A stretch of 64,000 nt of DNA from Paenibacillus harenae DSM 16969. GTDB taxonomy: Bacteria > Bacillota > Bacilli > Paenibacillales > Paenibacillaceae. The DNA lies in the NCBI RefSeq assembly GCF_000422465.1, contig NZ_KE383842.1:951845-1015844 (forward strand), written 5' to 3'. The notes under the pieces are model-generated. The model was not told the DNA's origin. It saw only the letters and a list, made by a program, of their open reading frames with translations, and made no database searches. Made by a program: the position numbers and the translations under genes. This document shows, piece after piece, positions 26,762-35,711 of the stretch (the stretch's first letter is position 1; every line of letters starts with the position of its first letter).

Positions 26762-28399
26762 ATGCTAGCGCTTATCGCGGGATTAGTCTTAACGTTTACG
26801 GTCTCGGCCGCCATTATGGCCGGGGCAATAAAAGCCCAACAATCCGTCAAATCATCCTATTACCAGAGCATGGTCCGCTATGGCGCGGAGACCCAGCTGC
26901 TGCAGGATAAACAAGATTTGAAGCGTTTCGGACTCGTACAGCTGTTAAGGCGGCGCAGCGGAGGACTTGCGGCTTTTGGCTGCTCCTTTAACGTCATGGG
27001 GGTTGTCGGCTGCTCGGCGTTTTTGCTCGGTCCGGCCTTGGAGCAGGGCGGACCGTCCATCATAGGCTTCGGCCTGCCGATCCTTGCTTTATTCTCGCTC
27101 GCGGTAAGCGCATCGATCGCCGAGCTGGCATCCGCGGTGCCGACCGCGGGCGGAATCTACCACGCCACTTCCGTTCTGGGGGGCAGAAGCTGGGGCAGGC
27201 GTGCGGGATACCTTCAGGCTTTGGGGCATCTCGCCATGCTGTCCCTGTTAAACAGTTCTTGCGCCGTTTTATTAGAAGCTTTCCTGTCCGAGAAATTCGG
27301 TTATGAGGCCTCTGTGATGAGCTTTTGGTGCGTCGTTGCGGGATTAACCGCATTGCAGGGGGCCGTTCATCATTGGGGCGTATCGGTTATGGGCTTGCTG
27401 CAGGCCGGAGGCGTATGGCTCCAGGCTCTGACGGCGATTTGCATGCTAGGCGGGCTTGTCTGGTTATTCTGGCCCGGCGGGTACTCTCCCGCTATCTTAT
27501 ATCACTTCATGAATGCGGAGTTCAGCGGAAAAGTACATGCGGGAGCTTTCATAACCGGCACGCTGTTGCTGCTAAAGCTGTTTCTCGGCATGGACGGCGC
27601 GAGTCATGTGGCGGAAGAAACGATGGATCCGCGAATCCGCGCTCCTTGGGCCATTTATTTGTCTACTTCTTATGTTTATGTGATTGGCATTGCCATGCTA
27701 ACCTTCATGCTTCTAACAGCGGCAATTCCTCTTCAATCGGACGGAGCAGGCGTATTTATGCAAGCGGCGGCGGCAGGATGGGAGGGAAGCGCCGTAATTG
27801 CGGGATTGATTCTTCTATCGCTTTGGTTCAGCGGGTTGCAGTCGATGGGCAGCTGTTCACGCATCCTGTACAGCCTGGCGCGTGATCGGGAGCTTCCGTT
27901 CAATCGAAGGTGGTCAGCCGTATCCGAACGGCGGCAATCGCCCTTGCAGGCGGTTTGGCTCAGCGCGGCGGGAGCAATTGCGATGATTGTTGCCGTTTAT
28001 ACCTTCATGGGCGGCGGGTACCTTCCAATTTTGCTGTCAATCGCGATCGTATGTCTGCACCTCTCCTATGCGATTCCAATCTCGTTAAAGCTGATCAAGG
28101 GGAGGCAAAATCGTCTGCTGCTCGATGCGCCGTGGCGGCTTGGGAGCTGGAGCATTCCGGTGAACGGCGTTTCGCTCGCCTGGCTTATGTCCACGGCTGT
28201 TCTCACGTCCATGTTCATACATCCTGCCGGCGCCGTCAGCGCGGCGGTCTCACTATTGCTGGCAGCGGCATGGGGCATGCGGGGGTTGCGGGGGTTGCGT
28301 CGATTAAAATTGAAAGACGGAACTGCCTTGGAAATGAAGAAAGAGAATACAGGAAATATTCAAACTATTCCGAAAAAATTTCCCGGGGAAGCGCAATAA
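26762..28399 (+). CDS. Amino-acid permease (APC superfamily)
   Basis: Polytopic transporter of 545 residues with about 13 hydrophobic segments: one extra N-terminal helix (1-22), then the usual 12. The segment PALEQGGPSIIGFG followed by SASIAELASAVPTAGGIY is the classic GPG/ExAS substrate-loop signature of the amino acid-choline transporter (ACT) branch of APC permeases. It likely imports an amino acid, GABA or choline by proton symport. ATG 26762 follows GGGGGTG; an upstream in-frame extension to 26660 would run through the terminator stem and has no ribosome site. The C-terminus is rich in Arg/Lys. Confidence 0.86.
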   Translation: MLALIAGLVLTFTVSAAIMAGAIKAQQSVKSSYYQSMVRYGAETQLLQDKQDLKRFGLVQLLRRRSGGLAAFGCSFNVMGVVGCSAFLLGPALEQGGPSIIGFGLPILALFSLAVSASIAELASAVPTAGGIYHATSVLGGRSWGRRAGYLQALGHLAMLSLLNSSCAVLLEAFLSEKFGYEASVMSFWCVVAGLTALQGAVHHWGVSVMGLLQAGGVWLQALTAICMLGGLVWLFWPGGYSPAILYHFMNAEFSGKVHAGAFITGTLLLLKLFLGMDGASHVAEETMDPRIRAPWAIYLSTSYVYVIGIAMLTFMLLTAAIPLQSDGAGVFMQAAAAGWEGSAVIAGLILLSLWFSGLQSMGSCSRILYSLARDRELPFNRRWSAVSERRQSPLQAVWLSAAGAIAMIVAVYTFMGGGYLPILLSIAIVCLHLSYAIPISLKLIKGRQNRLLLDAPWRLGSWSIPVNGVSLAWLMSTAVLTSMFIHPAGAVSAAVSLLLAAAWGMRGLRGLRRLKLKDGTALEMKKENTGNIQTIPKKFPGEAQ

Positions 28400-28577
28400 G
28401 CTACAGGAAAGAGAGCTTTTCGACAAAAGCGGCGGCGCGCAGGCGTAGAACATGTCGAATGCAATAGCATTCTTAAAATAACCTCATTAACAATTAATGC
28501 GGATATTTTTCTTTGCCAACTTCTCCCTCCCGCGATTATAATAGTCAGATAAGAGAACGGGGAAGGAGAATGACTCA

Positions 28578-29252
28578 ATGATGAAGCGGAACTTAGAGCC
28601 GGCGCGGCTCTTATCCTTGAATGTCGGCATGCCGTCGGCGATTGCGCATGGTTCCAAAGAAGTGGTTACGGGCATATTCAAGCAGCCTTCGGCAGAGACT
28701 CATCACATTCACGCGACCGGGCTGCAGGGAGACGGCCAGGGCGACACGGTCCATCATGGCGGTCCCGACAAAGCGGTGTGCGTTTATTTCGACAAAAGGT
28801 ATGCTTACTGGAAGGAGCATTACCCCGTTCCATTTGACTATGGGGCATTCGGCGAGAACCTGACGCTGTCGCAGTGGACGGAAGAGGACTTATGCATTGG
28901 CGACATCGTTGAAGCGGGTGAAGTTCTGCTGCAGGTCAGCCAGCCACGCCAGCCCTGCTATAAGCTTGGCTTGCGTCACGGGCTCCCGGATTTGCCTCAG
29001 CATGTTCAGACGCAGGGGTTTACGGGATTTTATTTCCGGGTGCTCCGGGAAGGCCATTTGAAGAAGGGCGCGGAGTTTACGCTGAAGCAAAGGCATCCGG
29101 CAGGAAAGACGATTGCCGAGGCCAACCGCATTATGTACGCGGACAAGAACGACATGCAAGGAATTCATGAATTGCTTGAGGTCGGGGAGCTGGCCATGAG
29201 CTGGCAGGAGCAGCTAGGAGGAAGACTGTCGCGTTTGCAGAAGGAAAGCTAG
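28578..29252 (+). CDS. MOSC domain protein (YiiM-like)
   Basis: A 224-residue protein with an N-terminal MOSC domain (about 15-160) and the C-terminal 3-alpha extension (about 165-220) typical of the YiiM group. The GxGDTVHHGGPDKAV motif and the Cys in SQPRQPCYKLGLRHG, the residue expected to bind molybdenum cofactor, are present. YiiM in E. coli reduces N-hydroxylated base analogues such as 6-hydroxylaminopurine; a similar detoxification role is inferred. GGAAGGAG lies 9 bases before ATG 28578 (ATG 28581 also possible). Confidence 0.88.
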   Translation: MMKRNLEPARLLSLNVGMPSAIAHGSKEVVTGIFKQPSAETHHIHATGLQGDGQGDTVHHGGPDKAVCVYFDKRYAYWKEHYPVPFDYGAFGENLTLSQWTEEDLCIGDIVEAGEVLLQVSQPRQPCYKLGLRHGLPDLPQHVQTQGFTGFYFRVLREGHLKKGAEFTLKQRHPAGKTIAEANRIMYADKNDMQGIHELLEVGELAMSWQEQLGGRLSRLQKES

Positions 29253-29267
29253 GGAGGCTTGCTTTGA

Positions 29268-30251
29268 TTGAAGGAAGGCATTGATTTTTCCACCTATTTG
29301 AGCGAATACGAATTCGGGGCTCCCTATGAGGTTGAACATCGGGAGAGCGGTATGAACAATACGACACGGATCATCGCATCGGGACAAGAACGATATGTGC
29401 TCCGGATTTATAACAATCACAAGGACGCCGGCATCGTAAGGCTTGAGCATGAGGTTCTAGCTGCGCTTCAGCAGCAGAAGCCGCCGTTTCGGGTGCCCAT
29501 TCCCGTTCGCAACAAACGCGGAGATACGGTCTGTACTGCTGGTGACGGGACATTGTCGGCATTATTTCAATACATCGAAGGGGACAGGCCGAATCCGGAA
29601 AATCCGGCGCATGTGCTCGCGCTTGGCAGGACGGCTGCGCTTCTGACCGCTGCGCTTGGCAGAATCAATCCGGCCGGCAAACCATTGTACAGCCCGTATT
29701 ATGAGCTGGAAAGCACATACGAAGCGATGGATGAACATGCATTCCTCTCAATCGCGGACAGGTCCGAAGCTTTCGCTGCAAGGCGAAACCGTTTTCTCTA
29801 TCTGCAAAAGGAGAGGCTGAGCTTAAGAGCGGAGTGCGAGGCGGTCTCGAGGCTTCCGAAGCAATGGATCCATGGCGATCTTGTATTTAATAATACGGTT
29901 TCGCAAGGGGACGACATCATTGGCGTGCTTGACTTTGAGTTCAGCACGATCGACGTAAGAGCGATGGAGCTGGCGGTTGTTATCGTCGACCTGCTGAAGC
30001 CGGATGATCCGGCATGCGGGATGAAAGTAAAACGTCTGCTTGAAGGATATCATGAATCGTTCCGCTTAACCGGGGAGGAGATCATGATGCTTCCGGTATT
30101 AATGAAGTTGAGGCTGCTCGACGTTGCTCTTCATTTTGCCGTTCGGCTTAGAGACGGACTGGACGGCGAAGAGGTGCTGTGCGGCATTATGGATCAGACC
30201 CTATTCGGCTGCGGCTGGATTAATGAAAATTGGGAGGATGTGAGAAGATGA
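29268..30251 (+). CDS. APH-fold phosphotransferase (homoserine-kinase-II/choline-kinase-like)
   Basis: A 327-residue small-molecule kinase of the aminoglycoside phosphotransferase fold. The Brenner motif is WIHGDLVFNN (catalytic Asp, with Asn five residues on) and the Mg-binding Asp is in GVLDFEFST. ATP-binding lobe residues are present near 30-60. TTG 29268 is used, 10 bases after AGGGAGG. The stop overlaps the next start (ATGA). Homologues include homoserine kinase ThrB2, spectinomycin and macrolide kinases; the substrate cannot be decided here. Confidence 0.83.
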   Translation: MKEGIDFSTYLSEYEFGAPYEVEHRESGMNNTTRIIASGQERYVLRIYNNHKDAGIVRLEHEVLAALQQQKPPFRVPIPVRNKRGDTVCTAGDGTLSALFQYIEGDRPNPENPAHVLALGRTAALLTAALGRINPAGKPLYSPYYELESTYEAMDEHAFLSIADRSEAFAARRNRFLYLQKERLSLRAECEAVSRLPKQWIHGDLVFNNTVSQGDDIIGVLDFEFSTIDVRAMELAVVIVDLLKPDDPACGMKVKRLLEGYHESFRLTGEEIMMLPVLMKLRLLDVALHFAVRLRDGLDGEEVLCGIMDQTLFGCGWINENWEDVRR

Positions 30252-31171
30252 ACTTGGCTCAAGCGCTCGGTTATGGGGAGAAGGATCGTCTGCTTCTTGT
30301 GAATGCTGATGATTTTGGTTTATGCCATTCGGTCAATACGGGAATCCGGCAGCTGCTTCTGGAAGGGGCGGTCAGCTCGGCAACGTTAATGATGCCCTGC
30401 GCGTGGGCGAGAGAAGCGGCTCTATGGAGCGCAGACAATCCGCAGGTCGACGTAGGCGTACATTTCACATTTACAAGCGAATGGGACGCCTATCGCTGGG
30501 GCCCCGTTCACCGTAAAGGCAGCATGTCGTCGCTGATTACGAATGAAGGATATTTCCCGAAGGACTCCGCAACTTTCGAACTGCAGGCGGATCCCGCGCA
30601 GGTGAAGGAGGAGCTGATTGCCCAAATCGAGATGGCACTGGCAATGGGCATGAATCCAACCCATGCCGACAATCACATGGGCAGTCTGTACGGACTCGCT
30701 ACAGGGCGGAATTTCCTTCCGATAGTCCTCGATGTATGCGCTTCCTACGGCCTGCCGTTCCGTCTTCCGCGATATCTGTTGCAGGAGGCCGGTCAGGTTG
30801 CGCCGCCCGAGCTGGCGGAGCAGGCCAAGCAGCTTGCGATGCTGGCAGATTCGAAGGGAGTTGTCATTCTTGACTATTTGGTTGGTCTGCCTTTCCAATT
30901 GCAGGAGGGGGAAACCTACGATTCCTTGAAAGCGGACATGTTGGAGCTGTTAAAGGGCTTGCGTCCCGGCGTGACGGAGCTTATCATTCACCCGTCTATC
31001 GTAACGGAAGAGCTGCTAGCTTTTCACTTCCAGCCCGAGAAGCGGGGAATGGAACTGGAGCTGTTCCGGGATGACGATATTAAGGACACGCTGCGGGACG
31101 AGGGCATACGCATCATACGCTGGAGCGAGCTTCAGAAGCTGCAGCGAAGCAGGACCGGCCGTACGAATTAA
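30248..31171 (+). CDS. YdjC/ChbG-family carbohydrate deacetylase
   Basis: A 307-residue metal-dependent deacetylase of the ChbG (YdjC) family, which removes acetyl groups from chitooligosaccharides or related sugars. Metal-site motifs: NADDFGLCHSVN (the DD pair), VGVHFTF and HADNHMGSL. ATG 30248 overlaps the upstream kinase stop. A kinase plus a deacetylase suggests small-sugar catabolism or modification, which is inference. Confidence 0.88.
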   Translation: MNLAQALGYGEKDRLLLVNADDFGLCHSVNTGIRQLLLEGAVSSATLMMPCAWAREAALWSADNPQVDVGVHFTFTSEWDAYRWGPVHRKGSMSSLITNEGYFPKDSATFELQADPAQVKEELIAQIEMALAMGMNPTHADNHMGSLYGLATGRNFLPIVLDVCASYGLPFRLPRYLLQEAGQVAPPELAEQAKQLAMLADSKGVVILDYLVGLPFQLQEGETYDSLKADMLELLKGLRPGVTELIIHPSIVTEELLAFHFQPEKRGMELELFRDDDIKDTLRDEGIRIIRWSELQKLQRSRTGRTN

Positions 31172-31189
31172 TCAAAGGAGCTGTTCGAA

Positions 31190-32149
31190 ATGTCATTTGA
31201 AGCAGTCAAACAGTTGGCGGAGCAAGTGAAAGCCAATATCGCCCGTGTTATCGTGGGGAAGGAAGAGGTTGTCGATTTATTGCTGATCGGGCTCATCACT
31301 TCCGGTCATGCGCTTCTAGAGGACGTGCCCGGCACAGGCAAGACGCTGCTCGCCAAATCTCTCGCAAAATCGCTTACCCTATCCTTTAAAAGGATACAAT
31401 TCACGCCCGACCTGCTGCCGTCGGATTTAAGCGGCATTCACTTCTATAATCAGAAAACCGGCGAGTTTGAGTTCCGGGCAGGTCCGCTTTTCACCAATCT
31501 GCTTCTCGCCGATGAAATTAACCGGGCTACGCCGCGTACGCAATCGAGCCTGCTCGAGTGCATGGAGGAGCGGCAAATCAGCATAGATGGAGAAACGAAG
31601 CAGCTGGATCGGCCATTCATGGTAATCGCGACCCAAAACCCGGTTGAGCATCAAGGAACTTTCCCGCTGCCGGAGGCGCAGCTTGACCGGTTTTTGTTTA
31701 AAATCAAGATGGGCTATCCGACGACGGATGAAGGGCTTCAGCTTCTTAAGCGGTTTAAAGAGAACGACCCGCTCTCCGCGCTTCAGCCTGTTGCCGATAT
31801 CAGCTTCATCCAGAAAGCGCAGCAGTCCTACGCGGCTGTAAAGGTGACGGACGATGTGCTGATGTATCTGCTGCAAATTGTTGAGGCAACAAGAAAGCGC
31901 GATGAGGTGTCCGTCGGCGTGAGCCCAAGGGGCAGCCAGGCGCTCCTTCGCGCTTCTCAGGTCTATGCGATTCTGCGCGGACGGGATTTCGTCACGCCGG
32001 ACGACGTGAAGGCGATGGCGAAGCCGGTGCTGGCGCATCGTCTTGCCATTCGAGGGATGCAGCGGACGGCCGCCAACGCGGACGCGATCATCGAGGATAT
32101 TATTCGTCAGGTCGCCGTGCCGGCTGAAGCCGGCGTAACGGTTCGTTAG
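31190..32149 (+). CDS. MoxR-family AAA+ ATPase
   Basis: A 319-residue AAA+ chaperone-like ATPase. Walker A LLEDVPGTGKTLLAKSLAKS (about 44-63), Walker B LLLADEINRATPRTQSSLLE, sensor 1 MVIATQNPVEHQGTFPLPEAQ, and the C-terminal lid. MoxR ATPases associate with DUF58 proteins and are thought to activate or assemble VWA/metal-dependent complexes. It opens a three-gene operon with DUF58 and DUF4129 proteins. Confidence 0.93.
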   Translation: MSFEAVKQLAEQVKANIARVIVGKEEVVDLLLIGLITSGHALLEDVPGTGKTLLAKSLAKSLTLSFKRIQFTPDLLPSDLSGIHFYNQKTGEFEFRAGPLFTNLLLADEINRATPRTQSSLLECMEERQISIDGETKQLDRPFMVIATQNPVEHQGTFPLPEAQLDRFLFKIKMGYPTTDEGLQLLKRFKENDPLSALQPVADISFIQKAQQSYAAVKVTDDVLMYLLQIVEATRKRDEVSVGVSPRGSQALLRASQVYAILRGRDFVTPDDVKAMAKPVLAHRLAIRGMQRTAANADAIIEDIIRQVAVPAEAGVTVR

Positions 32150-32161
32150 GCGGCGGGGCCG

Positions 32162-33304
32162 ATGGTTTTGTTCTGGTTTATCGTCGCGGCGCTTGCGATA
32201 TTGTTCGTGCAGAGCCGTCTGTTTCAACGGTACGTGCTGCGGCGTATCACGTACCAACGGCACTTTCAAACGAAAGCGTGCTTTCGCGGCGATCAGGTTG
32301 AGCTCGTGGAGCAAATATCGAATGCGAAGTGGCTGCCGGTTCCCTGGCTCCGCGTAGAGTCGCAGCTGTCGACGCATTTGCATTTTCAAAGACAGGAAAA
32401 TTTCTCGGTGAGCAGCGGTCAGCTCTATCAAAATCATAAAAGCTTCTTCAGCTTATCGCCCTATACAAAAATTACGCGGAAGCATCGGATTACCTGCGCG
32501 AGAAGAGGCTGGTACCAGCTGCAGACGGTGACGCTCACCGGAGGAGACGTGCTCGGGATGACCAATGACTCGGAACAGATTCCGCTAAGCGGTCAGCTAT
32601 TTGTCTATCCGAAGCCGGCGCAGGTGCCTGTCCATGAGCTTCCATATCACAGCTGGCAGGGCGACCAATCGGTACGCAGATGGATCATCAGCGATCCGTT
32701 CGTCATCGCGGGCGTCCGGCAATATCAGGCCGGCGATACGTTCAAACAGATCAATTGGAAAGCGACGGCGAAGACGGGGCAGCTTCAGGTGCACCAGCAG
32801 GATTTCACGGCGGACCGCAGGCTGATGATCTACTTGAACGTCGATGACGCGGAAGGGATGTGGCGCAGCGTGACCGATGAATCGCTTATCGAACGCGGCA
32901 TCGAATGGGCGGCGGGCGCTGCTGAGGCGGTCATCGATCACGGCATGGACGTCGGCTTTGGGGCCAACATGCCGATATTGGGCACGAGAGAAAGCGTGCA
33001 CATCGAACCGCGCGGGGGGCATGAGCATTTACTTGAGATGTACGAATGGATGGCCAAGCTGCAGATTGAGCGGACGGAGCTGTTCCATCAGTTGCTTGAG
33101 CGGGAAGCGCTCAGCGGCTTCAGCGAACGGGATGTGCTCATCATTACTTCCTATTGGAACGACACGCTGGAGCAGCAGGCAGAACGGCTCCGGACCAACG
33201 GCAATGCGATAGCCGTCTGGCTGCTTACCGATCAGGCACTTGGTAACGACGGAGACCCAGCCTCTGCCGGTAACCGTATAACCAGCGAAGAGGTGAGTGC
33301 ATGA
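32162..33304 (+). CDS. DUF58 domain membrane-associated protein
   Basis: A 380-residue protein with an N-terminal hydrophobic segment (1-17) and a central DUF58 region. The DUF58 signature segment is GVRQYQAGDTFKQINWKATAKTG (about residues 182-204; quoted in parts: GVRQYQAGD, INWKATAKTG), followed by a VWA-like strand (LMIYLNVDD). It is the standard partner of MoxR. The next gene starts 4 bases before its end (ATGA), so translation is coupled. Confidence 0.88.
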   Translation: MVLFWFIVAALAILFVQSRLFQRYVLRRITYQRHFQTKACFRGDQVELVEQISNAKWLPVPWLRVESQLSTHLHFQRQENFSVSSGQLYQNHKSFFSLSPYTKITRKHRITCARRGWYQLQTVTLTGGDVLGMTNDSEQIPLSGQLFVYPKPAQVPVHELPYHSWQGDQSVRRWIISDPFVIAGVRQYQAGDTFKQINWKATAKTGQLQVHQQDFTADRRLMIYLNVDDAEGMWRSVTDESLIERGIEWAAGAAEAVIDHGMDVGFGANMPILGTRESVHIEPRGGHEHLLEMYEWMAKLQIERTELFHQLLEREALSGFSERDVLIITSYWNDTLEQQAERLRTNGNAIAVWLLTDQALGNDGDPASAGNRITSEEVSA

Positions 33305-34644
33305 AAGCAGCCGCCAAACATCCGCTGTCCTTAACCCCGCTTGCTCAAGGGGCAACCGAGCTGTTCTTCTTTCTGCCCGTACTGCTTACGGCTACTATAT
33401 ATTTTCTGCCGCCGCATGCGGTTTGGGCCTGGATCGCGACCTTGCCTCTCTGTTACTGGCTGGCATCCGCGATCCTTGAACTCAGGCCAAAGCTTCGTTT
33501 ATTTATAAGGCTGCTCTTAGCAGTTGCCATCGGAGCCGTCCATGCCATCCTGATTATCTTCATCACCGTAGGCGGGCTGCCTCCGATCGCCGTTATCATT
33601 TGTGCCTTCTTCGGTACCATAACCTCGATGAGAGGCATGTCGATGAAGCTTCGGGGCTGGGCGGAATCCTTCCCCAATTCGTATCTGTTGGTCGGTATCG
33701 TTATTTACGCAGCTGCGCAGCTTCTGAAGCTGTTTGCATTCCAAAGACTGGCCGACTATAACGGCGCGCTGCTCCTATGCGGAATTGCGTCGGTTATCTT
33801 GTTTTTCTTCTTTGCTAACGAAAGGCATTTAAACAGCGAAACGGTTGACAATGCGAAATCGCAGGCAACCTTAGCCTTCAAACGGCAAAATCGGCTGTTG
33901 ATGGCCGTTATCGTTGTAATCATTACCATATTGGCGTTGTTCCGGCAAATCCAGCAGACGATTGAAGGCTTCTTCCGTTCCATCGTTCAGAAGCTGATGG
34001 CTTGGCTTAACCGTCCGGGCGGACAGGAGACGATCGAGGAGCCCCCCGTCAGTCAGGCTCCGCCGGATATGCCCGGAGCGGAGGCTCCGAAGCCGCCTGC
34101 GGAATGGATGGTCGTGCTCGAGCAGATCTTGAAAATCTTCGGAATAGCGCTCGTTATTATCGTCGCATGTATCGCGTTGTTCCTGTTATCCCGGAAGCTA
34201 TATCAATGGGCCAAGCGATTTATGGCCAAGCTTATGGAACGGGGAGATGCGCTGCGCAAGGGAGATGCCGGCTTTACCGATGAAGTCGAGCAATTGATGA
34301 CATTAACGAGTTGGAGAAAGCAGATCGGCGATCAACTGCAGAAGTTGATTCCCAAGAAGAAATATAACGTAACCTGGGATGATCTCAAGTCGAATGCGGA
34401 TCGCATCCGATTTCTATATTCGTATCTTATTCGATCCGATATGAAGCGTGGCCAAAGCTTCGAGGCTCATCTGACTCCGCGGGAAACAGGGGCGATCATG
34501 TCGAACAGGAAGGAGAACGGTATGCAACGGAGCGGCATAAGCAGCTTTATCGACGCATACGAGCAGGTGCGTTACGGCGAGAAGAGCATCGAGGACGAAC
34601 AAGTTTCCGCCTTTAAAGTAAAGCTTTACAAAGAAGAGAAATAA
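33301..34644 (+). CDS. Multi-pass membrane protein with DUF4129-like C-terminus
   Basis: A 447-residue protein with about seven TM helices in the first half (through about residue 175), another pair around 200-215 and 277-297, a Pro-rich loop (238-265) and a cytosolic C-terminal domain with DUF4129-like features (DALRKGDAGFTDEV, SYLIRSDMKRG, ETGAIMS, FIDAYEQVRYGEKS). In related operons this position is held by a TM protein with an extracellular transglutaminase domain; no transglutaminase Cys-His-Asp core is visible here. Its role with MoxR-DUF58 is unknown, perhaps envelope integrity. Confidence 0.72.
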   Translation: MKAAAKHPLSLTPLAQGATELFFFLPVLLTATIYFLPPHAVWAWIATLPLCYWLASAILELRPKLRLFIRLLLAVAIGAVHAILIIFITVGGLPPIAVIICAFFGTITSMRGMSMKLRGWAESFPNSYLLVGIVIYAAAQLLKLFAFQRLADYNGALLLCGIASVILFFFFANERHLNSETVDNAKSQATLAFKRQNRLLMAVIVVIITILALFRQIQQTIEGFFRSIVQKLMAWLNRPGGQETIEEPPVSQAPPDMPGAEAPKPPAEWMVVLEQILKIFGIALVIIVACIALFLLSRKLYQWAKRFMAKLMERGDALRKGDAGFTDEVEQLMTLTSWRKQIGDQLQKLIPKKKYNVTWDDLKSNADRIRFLYSYLIRSDMKRGQSFEAHLTPRETGAIMSNRKENGMQRSGISSFIDAYEQVRYGEKSIEDEQVSAFKVKLYKEEK

Positions 34645-34658
34645 TATCAATCTGAACG

Positions 34659-34685
34659 ACGGCGACCGGTTGGTCGCTGTTTTTT
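34659..34685 (+). terminator. Terminator of the MoxR operon
   Basis: ACGGCGACC (34659-34667) pairs with GGTCGCTGT (34672-34680), one G-U pair, followed by six T. The remaining 200 bases to the next gene are AT-rich and show no gene. Confidence 0.87.
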
Positions 34686-34892
34686 GCTGTTTTTTGCATC
34701 AAATCGCAATCCGCTCCGAGCGTGCTCGGTATACGCCTGCTGATTTTGTGATTAGCGGGTGGAAGTATAAGCAATAATCTTTCCATTATTTTAATCGTAA
34801 GCAGGGTTAATTTTAATCTGCGCTTAACATGATAAGAATAAACTGACGGTATGATTCGCGAAAGTACAATAATTAACCGATAGGGGGTTCGG

Positions 34893-35537
34893 ATGATGGG
34901 CATCCACACTTATTTCAGGTCTCTAAACGAATTGGAACGAATTTTCCGGTGCCCTGGCAAATTCAAGTTCGAAGAACACAGCGTTGCGGAGCATTCCTGG
35001 AAGGTGGTGCAATACGCCAAGACGCTCGCGGACATCGAAGAGAAACACGGCGCGCGCATCAACTGGAAGAAGCTTTATGAGATTACCAGCAGCCACGATT
35101 ACGGCGAAATCTTCATCGGGGATATCAAAACGCCGGTCAAGCACGCGTCGCCCGAGCTGCGTTCGTTAATTCAACAGGTCGAAGAGGGAATGGTGTATAA
35201 CTTTATCGAGGAGCATATTCCCGAGGAATATAAAGAAATATTCCATAATCAGCTGCGCGAAGGGAAGGACAGTTCCGTCGAAGGGTTGATTTTGGAAGCG
35301 GCGGACAAGATGGACCAAGTGTATGAAGCCTTTGCCGAACTGCAAAGAGGGAACACGGAGAAAGAATTTATTAAAATGTACCGCGACGCTTTAATTAAAA
35401 TTAAAAATATTGATTTATATTGCGTGGATTATTTTTTGAACAACATATTGCCCGATATGGTGAACGACGAGATTACCTCATCGATCGATATAAGACGAAT
35501 TACGGAAGAAGCTTTGGCCCAGCCCATTACGGTATAA
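34893..35537 (+). CDS. HD-domain phosphohydrolase, YfbR-like 5'-nucleotidase
   Basis: A 214-residue HD-superfamily protein. The first metal His is in EEHSVAEHSW, the HD pair is in TSSHDYGEI (H-D), with a further Asp in AADKMDQ. This is the YfbR arrangement, an enzyme that dephosphorylates deoxynucleoside monophosphates. Tandem start codons (34893, 34896) follow GGGGG. It lies between the MoxR operon and the putative defence cluster but has its own terminator. Confidence 0.86.
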   Translation: MMGIHTYFRSLNELERIFRCPGKFKFEEHSVAEHSWKVVQYAKTLADIEEKHGARINWKKLYEITSSHDYGEIFIGDIKTPVKHASPELRSLIQQVEEGMVYNFIEEHIPEEYKEIFHNQLREGKDSSVEGLILEAADKMDQVYEAFAELQRGNTEKEFIKMYRDALIKIKNIDLYCVDYFLNNILPDMVNDEITSSIDIRRITEEALAQPITV

Positions 35538-35585
35538 CGGATCCAGGTCTGACTGCGTTCCGGGCCAATCAAACGGGAAGAAACG

Positions 35586-35629
35586 AAAACCAACGATCGA
35601 CCGATAAGCGGTTGAGGTTGGTTTTTTTT
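35586..35629 (+). terminator. Terminator after the HD-domain gene
   Basis: AAAACCAAC (35586-35594) pairs with GTTGGTTTT (35617-35625), followed by further T to 35629. It isolates the next operon. Confidence 0.86.
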
Positions 35630-35711
35630 GTCATCGGCAGGAAGGTTCACGGGATTATGCATCGAATTGTAAAAGATAGCTAGAGATATCAAAAACAAGG
35701 GAGTATTCGAT

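Noticed and set aside
31427..32437. 336-residue frame antisense to the MoxR/DUF58 genes
   Set aside because: It spans two genes on the other strand and has no domain; the long Arg/Leu-rich frame is a result of GC-rich codons.
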